64,000 bases of DNA from Camarhynchus parvulus (GCF_901933205.1 NC_044574.1:1180501-1244500); one strand, 5' to 3'; positions 9,881-21,397 are shown, numbered from the stretch's first letter. Notes: a model not told the origin generated them from the letters alone. A program made the numbers and translations.

Positions 9881-10350
9881 TCTGCATAATCCCTTGTATC
9901 GATGATCTTGCCCCTGCCTCTGATTCGTGCTGGAGCTGCTTTCAACCCGCCAGGGTTTGAGAACTCCTCAGAATCCAATTGATGTGCGGGGAGCCATCTG
10001 TCATCCCACGACACTTGTGTTAACTTTAATAACATCAGGACGCCGCTTTTCGGGCCCGGGCCCGCCAGGAACTGCCAAATTTGTTTGCAAAAACGGTCCC
10101 AGCAGCTCCATGGGAGAGGTGTGCGTTATCACCAGGCTGTGTTGACACTTTTATCTTCATTAGCTCCTTGGCGCTTTATTCACTGCGGTGCTCGACGCGC
10201 CCGTGGCCTCCTGGGTGTGGGGAAATGTGGAGGCCCTGGGCCTTTTCCAAGCTCCAGGCCGCGAATGTGGGGGTTTTGGAGAGGGAACCTGGCGCTCTTG
10301 GAAGAGTGAAAAGCCTGAGAATGTCTCAGCGAGGTCGAGCCAGTGAAACG
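9880..10350. promoter_or_regulatory. Candidate conserved noncoding block
   Basis: Non-repetitive, mixed-composition sequence with CpG-containing motifs such as GACGCCGCTTTTCGGGCC (about 10040) and AT-rich motifs (TTTATCTTCATTAGCTCC at about 10150). No exon signals. Regulatory role is inferred from composition only. Confidence 0.3.
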
Positions 10351-10398
10351 TTCGTGTGGTTCATGAGTGCAAAACGCAGCCAGAGGGACCCAGCTCGG

Positions 10399-10424
10399 GT
10401 GAGGAGGAGGAGGAGGAGGAGCAG
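10399..10424. repeat. (GAG)n microsatellite
   Basis: A run of GAGGAGGAG triplets ending in GAGCAGGAGCC. Confidence 0.85.
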
Positions 10425-10495
10425 GAGCCTCCGTGGTCCTTCCTCCTCCGTCCAATGGGTGTCCTTGGACACGGAGGTTTTGTCTTTGTTCCAGG

Positions 10496-10560
10496 AGTTT
10501 TGTTCTTGCATTTAAGAGCATTGTTCTTGCTCCCAGGTCTTGTTCTTGCATTTAAAAGCA
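10496..10560. repeat. Short tandem duplication, about 37 bp
   Basis: TTGTTCTTGCATTTAAGAGC near 10500 is repeated as TTGTTCTTGCATTTAAAAGC near 10537. An extra TTGTTCTTGC lies between them, so this is a local two-copy duplication. Confidence 0.7.
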
Positions 10561-10575
10561 GCAGCGCCTCTGAAT

Positions 10576-10706
10576 CTCAAGGCCAGGTTGGACAAGGAGC
10601 AGATTGAAGGACCCCGGGACAGTGGCAGTGTGGCACATGGAAGGGGTGGCACTGGGTGGGCTTTGAGATCCCTTCCCACCCAAACTGTTCCAGGATTCTG
10701 TGAATA
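10576..10706 (+). repeat. CR1 LINE 3' end, sense, truncated
   Basis: AAGGCCAGGTTGGACAAGGA, GGGACAGTGG, GGGGTGGCACTGGGTGGGC and the tail CCCACCCAAACTGTTCCAGG then ATTCTGTGAA. Confidence 0.8.
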
Positions 10707-11157
10707 TGCAAGGAGAAAGGGGAGATACAGGATGGGAAGTCCTGGAGCTCCTGGGCAATGGATGATGATTGATGAGGGAAAACCAAGGTGTTGTACAGAT
10801 CTTGGGGAAGAGCTGACCCATCCCTGACTTACCCAGTGGCATGGACAGATGAGGCGGTTCCCCCTCCCTGCTCCTGCCCATGACCTGATCTGGTGGCACG
10901 TTGGAATGTGTCACCTGACCCCATCCAAGCAAGGCTCTCTGTGGCCACCAGACCTCCTTTGAATGCTCCCAGCACTTCCTGTTGGACTGCAGCTCCAGCT
11001 GGGAGCAGGGAGAGGTGGGAAGGTCATGGGTGAAGGTCTTTGATTGTTCTTCATGTTGTCTTGACATTTTTCTTGTTGGACTTGGCATTCTTTCTCTTTT
11101 AAGCCATGAAATTAAACTGAAGCAGGGTAGATTAAATGGGATATTGGGATGGAATTG
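10707..11157. other. Single-copy DNA, no gene seen
   Basis: No repeat or gene recognised between two CR1 tails. Confidence 0.35.
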
Positions 11158-11345
11158 CTCTCTGTGAGGGTGGGGAGGGACTGGGATGGAGCCCAAGGCC
11201 TCCCAGAGCAGCCCTGGAAGTGTCCAAGGCCAGGTTGGACATTGAGGCTGGGCTAGTGGAAGGTGTCCCTGTCCATGGCAGGGGATGGAGTGGGATGAGA
11301 TTTAAGGTCCCTTCCAACTCAAACCATTCCACGATTCTGTGAAAT
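11158..11345 (+). repeat. CR1 LINE 3' end, sense
   Basis: CTCTCTGTGAGGGTGGGGAG, then GTCCAAGGCCAGGTTGGACA, GGTGTCCCTGTCCATGGCAG, and tail CCTTCCAACTCAAACCATTC then CACGATTCTGTGAA. Confidence 0.85.
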
Positions 11346-12690
11346 ATCACATCAGTGTTGGTTCAAATGGAATGACCCAGCTGGGGGAAGGAGGGAAGAA
11401 AAATGACCGGGCAAAAATTCACCAAAGTAGGGAAATTAAAGAGATTTCCCTTCCCAACATATTTCAGTAGGAGCTGTTGCAGAACATTTGTAAATCTGAG
11501 AAAATTTTCACTGCAATAGGGGGATGATTATGGGAGTGACCAAAATTAATAAAAATATGAAGTGATAGGAAAATGTGGTGACTTGGTTTGTGCCTTGGTG
11601 CAGATCCTTGTAGTGGGAAATAAACCCTGAAAAGATGTCACTGTATAAAGACATCAGAGTTTGTCCTTGTTCAGAGCAGCAGACTCAAGTTTTGTACAAA
11701 AACTTGGTTTGTGTAAAATCCTGGTTTTCCCTTTGTGCCTAATGAAATAGGAGTAATTCCATCCTTGTCTGGAAAAGAGGAAGAGTTGAGCCCAAAGAAT
11801 CAAAATCCCTATTTTGAGCGGGCAGAAATGTAAAATGGGGCTTGATTTCCTATTCTGGGACAATTCTAAATCCATAAGTACCCTTAATGATGTCTTAAAG
11901 GAAACCCACTCCCATCTCAAGTCCTTCTGTAGGATATTTCAGGTTTTACAAGGAAGGAATGTTTGCTTTTCCCCCTTCCAGTTTAAATGTTGCTCTTGCA
12001 CGCTCGGTGCTGTATTTTAGAAATCTGAAGTAAATTTAGTCCCATTTAGTCCCTTGCTGAAATTTGAAATAATCAACTCCTCTGGATCTTCACCAAACAC
12101 CCCTGAATGTCCAAGCTGGACCACTGGAGATCTCCAGGTGCTCTCAGGTCATTCCCAAGCCCGCACGTGGAATCATTCCCTGTTTTCCCCACGGCTGGAA
12201 GTGTTTTAATTTTGGGTTTTCACGGGTTTGTTGTGAGGACATTGGTGCAAGGGGAGGGTTTTGTGCTGGTCTCGGAGGTCCCTGCAGTCCCCGGCCACGC
12301 TGACCTCTCCTAGAAGCCAGATCAGCGCTCGTGGCCGCCTTCCAAGGAAAATCCGCATCCAGCACTTGAGGAATTTCACTCTGGGCTCCAGGGAGGGAAC
12401 GTACTCAGTGATGAGAGCTCCCTCCTCCCAGCCTCTCCTTCTGTCCTGTGAGTTCCAGATCCTGAGCGCTGAGTTTCCTCTGCAAGGGCCAGCCTGAGCT
12501 CCGAGGGATGTTTGGACCGAGGCAGGTGGGAACCCACCTGGGCTGAGGCACCTGGGTGTCCAAGGCATGGGGACAGGGAGGTTCCACTCTTCTCCCCCCA
12601 AATTTTTCTGCTTTGCTTTATGCAGACTTGCTGGGTTTGAGTTTCAGCGTCAGCTCCTCAAACGCCATCAGTGGGGTTAAGACAGGGCAA
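11346..12690. other. Single-copy DNA, no gene seen
   Basis: The first half is AT-rich and the second GC-richer. No repeat family, paired splice sites or RNA gene recognised. Confidence 0.35.
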
Positions 12691-12692
12691 GG

Positions 12693-12962
12693 TCAGGCTT
12701 AGGTGGGATCTTGGCAAGGAATTTCTGGCTGGGCTGGGATTCCCAGATTTGCTGTGGCTGCCCCTGGATCCCTGGCAGTGCCCAAGGCCAGACTGGATCC
12801 ACCTGAGACAATGGGAAGTGTCCCTGCCCATGGATGAGGTGGAATGGGATGGGGTTTAAGACTCAACTCCAACCATGCCCTGGTTCACCTGGGAGTAGGA
12901 ATCTCGTGAGGAATGGGATGAATTTAAGGTCCCATCCAACCCAACCCATTCCATGACTCTGC
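12693..12962 (+). repeat. CR1 LINE 3' end, sense, with doubled tail
   Basis: TTGGCAAGGAATTTCTGGCT, GATTTGCTGTGGCTGCCCCT, GTGCCCAAGGCCAGACTGGA, then GGTTTAAGACTCAACTCCAA. About 50 bases later a second tail appears (ATTTAAGGTCCCATCCAACC, CATTCCATGACTCTG). The terminal segment is thus present twice, from either local duplication or a second nested fragment. Confidence 0.8.
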
Positions 12963-13167
12963 TGCTGCTTGTCCCATGGGAAGTGCTTTGTTGTTTTCCC
13001 TGTGTTGGGATCCAGCTGTGGTTATTGTGGGATGCTGCTGGACCCCAGCCAGCTGGGAACGGGAGGTCTCCCTCCAATGTGTTCATTTCTCTCTTATTAG
13101 CCCTGGTGGAGACACTTAATAATGGAGTGATCCCCTTGGGAGCGCAATTCCCTTCCATCCCTGCTCC
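12963..13167. other. Single-copy spacer
   Basis: Short single-copy stretch between oppositely oriented CR1 tails; nothing recognised. Confidence 0.3.
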
Positions 13168-13345
13168 GTGATGGAGTCATGGAATGGTTTGGGTGGGAAG
13201 AGACCTTAAATCCCATCCCATTCCCCCCTGCCATGGGCAGGGACACCTCCCACTGTCCCAGGGTGCTCCAAGCCCCAGTGTCCAGCCTGGCCTGGGACAC
13301 TGCCGGCGATCCAGGGGCATCCCTAACTTCTCCCAGGTTTCCTCT
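13168..13345 (-). repeat. CR1 LINE 3' end, antisense
   Basis: TCATGGAATGGTTTGGGTGG, CTGCCATGGGCAGGGACACC, CCAGGGTGCTCCAAGCCCCA, CCTGGCCTGGGACACTGCC and GATCCAGGGGCATCC. Confidence 0.85.
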
Positions 13346-14654
13346 CTCTCCTGCCCAGTGTGCAGTCCCCAGTTGTTCCCGTGTTTTTTCCCAGCCCTGC
13401 ACCTTTTTATCTAAAAATAAGAACCAAACCGAGGAGCAAAGCTGCGGCGTGAGCTCATCCCTGAGCCTCACATTCCAGCAGCCTGGATTCCTGGGCTCCG
13501 TGCCTGGATTTGAGGAACCACCTGCTCCCTTGGAGGGAGCAGCCAGCGTGAGGTCACTCCGGGAGCCCCAGTGGTGCTGGAATGGTGGGCATCCAGCCTG
13601 CCTTCTTATCAAATGCCAGCTGATAAATCAGGCGTTGGGAACCCCCTCTGGCTGGGTTGTTGGCTGCTCTAAGGACGCTGGGAGGTCTGGAATTGTGTCC
13701 TTGAGCAGCTCCCCAGGGAATGGGCACATTCCCGAGGCTGATGGAACTCCAGGAGTGTTGGGGCAGCGCTCCCAGGGGTGCCCACGGTGGGATTTTGGGG
13801 TTTCCTGGGAAAGGGAAGGAGTTGGACTCAATTTTGGTGGATCTCTTTCCATTCAGCACTCCCATGAGATGTGTCCCTGTCTCCTACTGCTTCCATGTGC
13901 TCCAGGCTTCCATGCCCAGGTGGTGGCTGAGGGAAGGCCCTTGGGAATTCGGGCTGAAGGTCCCCTTGGTGTGACGCTGGTGGCTCTGGCCGCCTCTCAG
14001 CTCTGTCATTTGTCATTTTGGTGGTGGGAAGGTGGAGCCAGTCCCTCCAGTCAGTCCGCGCCAGTGTCCAGGATGCCCTGAAGGTTCATTCCCACCAGGC
14101 AAGGAGCTCAGGGTTGTTTTTTTTAAACTTGTTTTTGCATTTTTACAGCTAAATGTGTCTCCCCAGCCCTGCCAAGTCAGGAGACGTTTGGGGAGCAGAG
14201 CAAAAACAAGACTTTGGGTGAGCCCAGAGCCATCCTGCTCAGCAAACTGGTTTGGCTGATCCTTGCCAGCTGGTTTTGCTGGGAGATGGAGCAGCAGCTG
14301 AGAACCACACGGAGGGGATGATCAATTAAACCCAGCTCTCCCGCCGAGGTGTCTCCTCCCGCATGTCCCTGCTTGTGTCTCCAGGCTTTCTGCTGGGAGA
14401 GCAGCTCCCACGGCTTTGTTGCCACGTTAGTCACTGGATGCAGGAGGGCAGGGATGAAAAGGTGACTCACGAGGGGTTTTCAGCTCGTTTCAGTCGCTGC
14501 TTTTCATCTCCAAATTGTTCCCTTGGCTCCAGCCCCGCTCCCCCACTGCCTTGCCCGGCCTCAGAGCTCGAGTTCTGAGCTGAACTCTGAATTCCAGGTC
14601 TTGGAATTCTCTCGCTCTGCTCCGACCAAAGAGGGATCTGAGCGCTGGGTTTTG
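13346..14654. other. Single-copy DNA, no gene seen
   Basis: GC-moderate, no recognised repeat. A plus-strand frame of 300 codons (13179-14081) starts inside the preceding CR1 and continues here, but it has no domain, repeat-like bias or splice support. I treat it as chance. Confidence 0.35.
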
Positions 14655-14825
14655 TCCAGGGAAGCTGTGGCTGCCCCTGGACCCCTGGCAGTGTCCCAGG
14701 CCAGGCTGGACCCTGGGGCTTGGATCCCCCTGGGACAGTGGGAGGTGTCCCTGTCCATCCCAGAGGGTTGGGACTGGATGATCTCCATGGCTCCCAACCC
14801 AGCCCATCCCATGATTTTGAGAAGC
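14655..14825 (+). repeat. CR1 LINE 3' end, sense
   Basis: GGGAAGCTGTGGCTGCCCCT, GTGTCCCAGGCCAGGCTGGA, GGGACAGTGGGAGGTGTCCC and tail CCCAGCCCATCCCATGATTT. Confidence 0.85.
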
Positions 14826-14940
14826 CAGGTTGTACTTTTGGGTTTCTGCTCCCCTTCACTGTTTAGGGCCCTTTGCAGGGGACATTTTTGCCACGGAAAG
14901 ACAACATTGGAATTTTGCATCTTTTTAAATTTCTAATCAG

Positions 14941-15000
14941 CACAGAATCACTTCAGGTTGGGAAACACCTTCCAGATCACCAACCAACCATCAACCTCTC
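14941..15000 (-). repeat. CR1 terminal fragment, antisense
   Basis: ACAGAATCACTTCAGGTTGG then GAAACACCTTCCAGATCACC resembles the reverse-complement end of an older CR1. It is short and divergent. Confidence 0.5.
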
Positions 15001-15984
15001 CAGTTCTCCCTGTTTTCCTGCATCCTTCACTCCTGTGGATCCTGTCCTGGCTTAAATTCTTAAATTCTTTCACCGTTTTTTCTGTGGCCTCTGCCACTCT
15101 GTCCTGTCCAGCCGGGTGATCCAAAGCCCTTTTCCAGCTCTGAATCCCTGCCTGCAGCTCCCAAACGCGCCAAGGGAAATGCTGAATTCCAGAATTCCGC
15201 GACTCTTTCCCGGCAAGCACCTGGAGCACTCAGGAAGCAGAGGTGTGAAGACACAGGTTCCACTGTCAGCCCTAATTCCTCATTTCCCAGCAAGGAGAGA
15301 GAGGTTGGAGCCGGTTGGATCATTACCCTTAAATCCGGGATTTTGCTGTTCAGATCCTATCTCCAGGCTCTTAATTACTCCAGTGGCTCCTCTCCAAGCT
15401 CCTTACACCGGCTGGTATCTCCTGGATCATTTATCCAGCGTTATTAATCACCTTCATTAAGCTGGTGCCCACAGGCCATCGAGAAGCGCCCGTTTTGCTG
15501 CTTCTTGTGCAAACACGAAGCCCTGAAGAGTCTGAGGAGATAATGGGGAGCAGCAAGGGCAGGTGCCTGACTTCCAACTGAGCTAATTGCTGCTAATTAA
15601 AGGATATTTTGTTTCCTAACACCCCTGAGTGTGATGGAGGCTTCTCTAGGCGTCCATAACCACATCAGCTTCCCAGAAGTTGTTATTATTGTTATTAATA
15701 TTAATATTATCGCCTTCATCCTCTGTCCCACCTCTCTGCTTCCAGAAACCCAAATTATCCTGGATTTCCTGAATGCCAGGTTGCCTGGGGAAGCCAAAGC
15801 TGCAGTTAATTCCTGGTGGACCTCAGGGGTGGCTGAGTGTCCTCTCCAAGGTCATCAGCAGGAGGAAGTAAATAATTTCATTAAGACAAAGAAACCACCT
15901 GAACACTGGATCTCTCTCTCCAGAAATGCCTGGATTTGTGTTCTCAATCCATAATTGGAATTGATTTACCTTTGGAAATCTGTG
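15001..15984. promoter_or_regulatory. Single-copy DNA with candidate conserved noncoding core
   Basis: The core 15410-15720 is non-repetitive with several homeodomain-like motifs (GCGTTATTAATCACC, GAGCTAATTGCTGCTAATTA, ATTAATATTAATATTATCG). No exon. Regulatory role is inferred. Confidence 0.3.
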
Positions 15985-16150
15985 AAGTTACAGATTGATT
16001 GAGTTAAAGGGCTGGACAATCCTATCCACGAAGAAATCTTTCCCAATACCCAACCTGAACCTCCAGTGGCACAACTTGAGGCCGTTTCCTCTTTTCCTGT
16101 TGCTTTTTCAGTTTGGAGAAGGAACCATTCCCTATAAAGTACTGTCTCCA
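15985..16150 (-). repeat. CR1 internal 3' segment, antisense
   Basis: AAGAAATCTTTCCCAATACC, CAACCTGAACCTCCAGTGGC, ACAACTTGAGGCCGTTTCCT and CTTTTCCTGTTGC match the reverse complement of the CR1 portion just upstream of its usual 3' tail. It is more diverged than the GC-rich tails elsewhere. Confidence 0.7.
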
Positions 16151-17511
16151 TCCATCCCATTCCCACCCCATGGCTCCCTAAAAAAACTTGGTAGAGGTGA
16201 AGAAACAGAAAGAAGATAGAGGGAAAACAAAATTATCAAACTCAAACCCGCAGGTGTTCAATGAGGGGCCCTTTTTGGCTTTATTTCCTGCTCCCAAAAT
16301 CACCTGATCCTTGCGCTTTGGTGTTCACATGTGTCCCCCAGGTAGTGACACCAAAATGAGGAGTTTTCCCTGGAAAACCAACTGGATCTGGGTCAAAACC
16401 TGTCCCAGGGTGGTTGGGAGACATCTAAGGAGTAGCAAGAGATGGTTGGGGAGCTCTTTTGAAGTTCAGGCTGAGCCCCAGCCCGTGGCCCTGCTCTTCC
16501 AGGTGTCCCACACCTCTGGCGCTGCTCGCCTTTCCCGGAATTCCCGTCGGGAATGCTGCTCCACGCTGGAGACCCACCAGAGACAATCTGTAGATCCATT
16601 TTTCCTGCCCCCAGCGTGGATCCCTGTGCCCAGCTGTGGGTTGTTGGGCAGGCACTGCCCGGGGAGCCGGCAGGGATCCCTCGGGCTGCGGCCAGCCCGG
16701 CGCTCCAGGAAGAACATTCCAGAACCTTGGCCAAACCACTCTGTTTCTTCCTTGTCAGGCCCAGGGCACTATTTTATTTTTTTTGTCCTCAGTGCCCAAA
16801 TCCCAACAGTGTTGGAGAAGGGCACATGGAGTGGTTTATTTGTTTTTAAATCAGTGCTAACTGCCTGACTCACAAAGGGAAGGATCCTCCAAAGTTTGGG
16901 CTGGAAATCCAAGCTGCCTCTCGCTGTGCTCTGCGGAAAAGGGATGGGAAGAGGGCAGGAAGCACAAAAGCAGGAGCTCAGAGCAGATTTGGAGCCTTAA
17001 CTCTGATTTTTCCTGCCTTGGTGGGTTTAGACTGGTCTTGGTGTTGCTTTGAACCCAGCCTTTTGTGGTTCAGTCCCATTAAAATCACACGGATCCCTCT
17101 CCCCTTCGGCTGCTCAGGCTCCAGAGCCATCACTCTCCATCCAGGAGGGATGCAGTGGCATGGGAGAGGACTTAAAAGTGCCCGGATGTTCCCCAAACAA
17201 AAAAAACCCAGAGTGCAAACACGTCCTGTTAGCACTTCTGGGCGGCGGGGAGCGCTGCCGGGGTTTCTGGGCGCTGGGAATTGCGGAGCCTGTCGACACT
17301 CGGCCCTCTGGAACAATGAAAGCAAACAAACAATCAAATCCTCTGTCACTGGGAGCCTTTCAGACAGAGGGAATAAAGGGAGGAAACGAGGAGCTGGAGA
17401 GCGAGGAGAGGGGTTTGGGAGCTCCTGGTTGGGTGTTGGGCAGGGCACGGGGCGGGTGTGGGTGTCGGGGCAGGAGGTGGTGAGGTGGGACAGACCTTTC
17501 CCACAATAATC
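16151..17511. other. Single-copy DNA, no gene seen
   Basis: Mixed composition. Several overlapping frames of 100-190 codons on both strands (16311-16868, 16978-17509) show no domain. No repeat family recognised. Confidence 0.35.
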
Positions 17512-17660
17512 ACGGAATCAGGGAATGGTTTGGGTTGGAAGGGACCCCAAAGATTCTCTCATTCCCTTCCCCTGCCATGGGCAGGGACACCTTCCACCAT
17601 CCCAGGGCGCTCCAACCTGGCCTTGGACACGTCCAGGGATGGGGAGTGACTCCAGCCTGG
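17512..17660 (-). repeat. CR1 LINE 3' end, antisense, truncated
   Basis: CGGAATCAGGGAATGGTTTG, GGTTGGAAGGGACCCCAAAG, CTGCCATGGGCAGGGACACC, CAACCTGGCCTTGGACACGT. Confidence 0.85.
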
Positions 17661-18617
17661 TCTGGTGGAATTTTCTGGCAGAATAAGGAGCCACTCCCAG
17701 GACTCCATGGAGAATCTCATCCCAAGGGACCTTGCAGTGGGCCAGGAACGTGTTTCCATTGGGTTTTATTCCTCCAAGACTCAGCTGGAGCCTCTGTCTC
17801 CTCCTGAGCACCCTCGGGCTGCCCCCAGCCCACCCTCCCTGGAGCGGGGCCGTGCTGTGGGAACCAGGATCTCCTTCCCGAGATTCCTTCCCTGTAACTG
17901 CAGTCTCTGATCCAGCCGGGAAAACAGACACCGCCGGCGGTTACAGAGGGCCCACATTCCCTTTATCCCGCAGATTGGGCTGGGACTGGCAGGAACAGAG
18001 GGGACCAGAGGTGGGTGCCCTTCACCTCCACACCCCTGGCTGGGAAACCGAACCCGCTCCGGTGATCCGGGAGCTGCCGCTCCTGGGCGATGAGGAGGAG
18101 CTGTCCATAAAGGAGCTTTTATGGAGCTGCCTTTCACCGATCCAGCCTTCACCTGGTGCCTCAGGAGGGGAACAGGAGCTCCTGTTGCTGCCGTGATGGG
18201 GCAGTGTTCCCGGGTTTCCCTGGAATGGGATCTCCGCCGCGGCCGCGGTGGGTGGCCGGGGAAGTTGTGCGGAGCTCTCGTGCCTTTGAAGCCGTGGGGA
18301 AACTTTATCCCAGTGCATCCCTGTCATTCTTCTCCTTGTGACCTCTCGAGGGCAGCCGGATCATTTCAGAGCAGGGAAACTTTAGCTCCTGGAAAAGCTT
18401 GGGGTGTTCTGCCAGCCAAGGAGTCGACTTGCTGGGATAACACCACGGGATGAGGGACAGGAGCGCTGGGACTCTTCCCATCAAGGTGACTTTGATTGCG
18501 AGGCCTGGGGCCCCCGTGTCCCTCAGGAATGAGGGATTAATTCCCTCCCAGACACACAATCCCAGAGCAATCTGTTCTCTGAGCCTCCCATTGATTTTTT
18601 TTCCCGTTGGGTTCGAG
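17661..18617. other. Single-copy GC-moderate DNA, no gene seen
   Basis: No repeat recognised. CpG-rich spots (CTCCGCCGCGGCCGCGGTGG at 18232) and a plus-strand frame at 17732-18196 have no splice or domain support. Confidence 0.35.
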
Positions 18618-18682
18618 GAGTGCAAATATTGAGCGGCGTTTACGGAGCGCTGGGCACGTGGGTTAGGAGGGAAATCGATGAG
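18618..18682 (+). CDS. Possible short internal exon
   Basis: A T-rich tract (GATTTTTTTTCCCGTTGG) precedes the acceptor TTCGAG, and the donor is GATGAG|GTAAGG at 18683. One frame is open throughout, reading VQILSGVYGALG and TWVRREIDE; the other two contain stops. The peptide is not recognised. The acceptor has a G before AG, which is unfavourable. Confidence is low and this may be a pseudo-exon. Confidence 0.2.
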
Positions 18683-19244
18683 GTAAGGTCAGGGAGGAAG
18701 GGCAGGGGACTGATGGGGACGAGGCAGAGGAGAGGGAGATCCACCTCTTGGTGCCTCCAGGGGTGGAGAGAAACTGCGGGAGTGATGGTGTGGAGCTGTG
18801 GGAGAATCCATCAGAGAGCAGATCACTTGGGATAGGTTAAGAATTGGGATTAAGGTGATTTTAATGTCGTATTCCAGCCCAGAATTCCCGGGTCACTCGA
18901 GGTGAAGGTGCTGCACATCCCACCCTTCCCAGATGTCATTTCATTGATGGGTTGACAGCAAGGTGGCACTGTATAGCCAGGAACATCGCGCCGGGATCCA
19001 TTCCAACCTTCCCGTTGGATCCACGGAATCACAGGATGGTTTTTCAATTCATTAGCTCTCCACCATCCTGGGATAAAAATGTTCATTTCCATTCCTGGAG
19101 GTTCTGCCGACTCCAGGGCGTGTGGGCTTGGATTAGCCGCCGTTAAATGCAAAAATGGGTTATTTTTAGGCTGGGTCTGCTAGGAGAGTTTCGAGGTTGG
19201 TCTGGTGAGAGAGGGAAGTTCTGTGCTCTGGCTCCAAATCCATT
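18683..19244. other. Single-copy DNA, no gene seen
   Basis: No repeat or gene recognised up to the next CR1. Confidence 0.35.
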
Positions 19245-19510
19245 CCAGTGTTTAAGTGCAGATTTCCTGTAGAATTCCTATAGGAGAAGGGGTTGTCCAG
19301 CATTGGAACAGAACTCCCAAGGGCGGTGGGTGGAGTGCCCATCCCCGGGGGGATTTCAAAGCCCTGCGGATGTGGCACTTGGGGACACGGCCAGTGGTGG
19401 CCTTGGCAGTGCTGGGGAGGAGTTGGACTCAATCTTGGAGGGGTTTCCAGCCCAGGGGAGGAGTTGGACTCGATCTTGGAGGGGTTTCCAGCCCAGGTGA
19501 TCCCGTGGTT
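19245..19510 (+). repeat. CR1 LINE 3' end, sense, with internal duplication
   Basis: TTCCTGTAGAATTCCTATAG, GGTTGTCCAGCATTGGAACA, GGAGTGCCCATCCCCGGGGG, GATGTGGCACTTGGGGACAC, GGAGTTGGACTCAATCTTGG. The last portion is duplicated in tandem (listed separately). The usual terminal ATTCTATGAT-like tail is missing. Confidence 0.8.
19417..19498 (+). repeat. 41-bp tandem duplication in a CR1 tail
   Basis: GAGGAGTTGGACTCAATCTT at 19417 recurs as GAGGAGTTGGACTCGATCTT at 19458. Each is followed by GGAGGGGTTTCCAGCCCAGG. Confidence 0.9.
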
Positions 19511-19924
19511 GCCCAGGTGTGTTGATGCTGCTGTTGGAGACGCCCGGAGGTGTCCCAGCTGTCCGCGAAGGATGAGTAGATGGGACACAGGGTTTCCAGG
19601 GATTTGTGTCCCGCTGGAGCAGCAGCTGGCAGATGCTTTTTGGTGCCTGAAATGGCGCCAGCCCCGTTGGCTGGAGAAGCAGAGCTGCTGGCTGTGAGTG
19701 ACGGGTGGGTAATCGGATGTGTGTCCACATCTGTCTGTCCTGACGGCAGAGCGGAGCTGTGAGGTCACAGCGCTGCTCCCAGGGGAAGGACAGGAGCTGA
19801 GGAGGGGTTTGTGCTCCAGCTGTGCTGAGCCAGCTTCACTTCCCAGCTTTTAATGTGTCTCAGCCATTTCAGGGAGCTGGGGTTTGGGAGTTTGGTCTCC
19901 AAAAGGCCGTTCCTGCATTCCTGT
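19511..19924. other. Single-copy DNA, no gene seen
   Basis: Spacer between two sense CR1 tails; nothing recognised. Confidence 0.35.
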
Positions 19925-20232
19925 GGGGCAGAGGGGACACGGGCAGGTGGGGTCAGGATCTGCTCCCTGCGGGACAGGACAAGAGGGAACGGCCTCAGGG
20001 TGTCCCAGGGACCTGGATGTCCCATTCCAGTTGGAATTCAGGGAGAATTTCTTAAGGGAAAGAGTTTTCCAGCCCTGGCGCAGAGGTGGAGTCCCCATCC
20101 CTGGAGGGATTTTGAAGCTCTGTGGATGTGGCACTTGGGGACATGGGGCAGTGGTGGCCTTGGCTGAGCTGAGTATCAGCGATCTGAGAGGACTTTTCCA
20201 GCCTCAGTAATTCCATGGTTCTGTGGTTCTTC
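19925..20232 (+). repeat. CR1 LINE 3' end, sense
   Basis: GACAAGAGGGAACGGCCTCA, GAGAATTTCTTAAGGGAAAG, GGAGTCCCCATCCCTGGAGG, GATGTGGCACTTGGGGACAT, GAGAGGACTTTTCCAGCCTC and tail AATTCCATGGTTCTGTGGTT. Confidence 0.85.
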
Positions 20233-20567
20233 ACACCCAAAATGAACCAACCAGGAATGTCCTGAGCTTCTGTCCTTCAGGTTGACTTTGTGTCCTGCCC
20301 TTTGATAAACCCAACACTTCATCCTGGAAATAGAACGGATTCACCAAAGCATCACAGATTTAACAAGACCAGAAAGATTTATTTTTTTTTAACAAGATTG
20401 GAAATCCTGAGTGCAATTTGGACTAAACAGTGGCACAAGAACCCTCATTATTCCCTGTTTGTCTGCATATCCTGAGCAGCTCTGTGGCGGGAGCAGCCGA
20501 GTGCCCAGAGGGCTCCATGTGCAGGGTGCCCAGGGAGCAGGAGAGCAATTAACCCAATGGGCTTTAA
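20233..20567. other. Single-copy DNA, no gene seen
   Basis: Contains a short T run near 20380. No gene or repeat family recognised. Confidence 0.35.
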
Positions 20568-20635
20568 TTGCAGAATCATGGAATCATTTAGGTTGGAAAA
20601 GATCTCTGGGATCATCGGGCCCAGGCTTTAGTTGA
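20568..20635 (-). repeat. CR1 terminal fragment, antisense
   Basis: AGAATCATGGAATCATTTAG then GTTGGAAAAGATCTCTGGGA and TCATCGGGCCCAGGCTTTA is the reverse-complement end of a CR1. Confidence 0.75.
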
Positions 20636-20804
20636 CGCAGATGGAGGTGGTCTGACCACCAGAGCAGGGAGGGGGCCTTGGCTGCTCGGGGAGTGGGGTG
20701 AAGCTGTGAGACTGAGCAGAGGGAGGACACGTTCCTTGGGACCAGGAGGACGTGCTGAGCTCCAGAACTGTCCAGGCAGCGTGGAATGAGAGAGGATCAG
20801 GAAG

Positions 20805-21035
20805 GGGCTGCTCTGGGCAGGTAGGATTTTGGGAAGGAATTCCTGTCTGGGCTGGAATTCCCAGATTTGCTGTGGTTGCCCCTGGATCTCTGGGAGTGTC
20901 CAAGGCCAGGTTGGACTTTGAGGCTTGGAGCAGCCTGGGACAGTGGAGCTGTCCTTCCACAGTGGAGGGAACGAGGTGATTTTAAGGTCTCTTCCAGCCC
21001 AAACCATTCCATGATTCCATAGTTCAACCATTCCC
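20805..21035 (+). repeat. CR1 LINE 3' end, sense
   Basis: GGATTTTGGGAAGGAATTCC, GATTTGCTGTGGTTGCCCCT, GTGTCCAAGGCCAGGTTGGA, GGTCTCTTCCAGCCCAAACC then ATTCCATGATTCCATAG. Confidence 0.85.
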
Positions 21036-21397
21036 TCATTAATCCCATCCCAGAGAGAAGAAAATCCCAGCTTTTCCCTTCTCCAGAGCAGTTGTGATTC
21101 CGACTCTTTGCAGAGCACTGCGATGACCTTTTCACTGCTTTGAGAATTTTCTTGCTCTGAAGCCAAACGAGTCCCAAAAATGCTGCAGTTTGGGGTGCCT
21201 GGGGAAAGCAGCACAGAGCATGGATTTGCTGCAGAAATGATAGGGAGATCCTGATGTTTATTCCCCAATTCCCACCCATGTCTGAGGGAGGAAGGTTTAG
21301 AGGAGACTTTGGAGCTGTTTTGGCTGAGGTTTGAAAATGCTGCTGTGAGAATTCAGTCCCAGCGCTGAGAGCTGTGCACCAGCTCTGACTTACAAAA
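21036..21397. other. Single-copy DNA, no gene seen
   Basis: Nothing recognised. Confidence 0.3.

Noticed and set aside
13179..14081. 300-codon plus-strand frame
   Set aside because: It begins in an antisense CR1 tail and continues into single-copy DNA with no domain or splice sites. Long frames are expected at this GC content.
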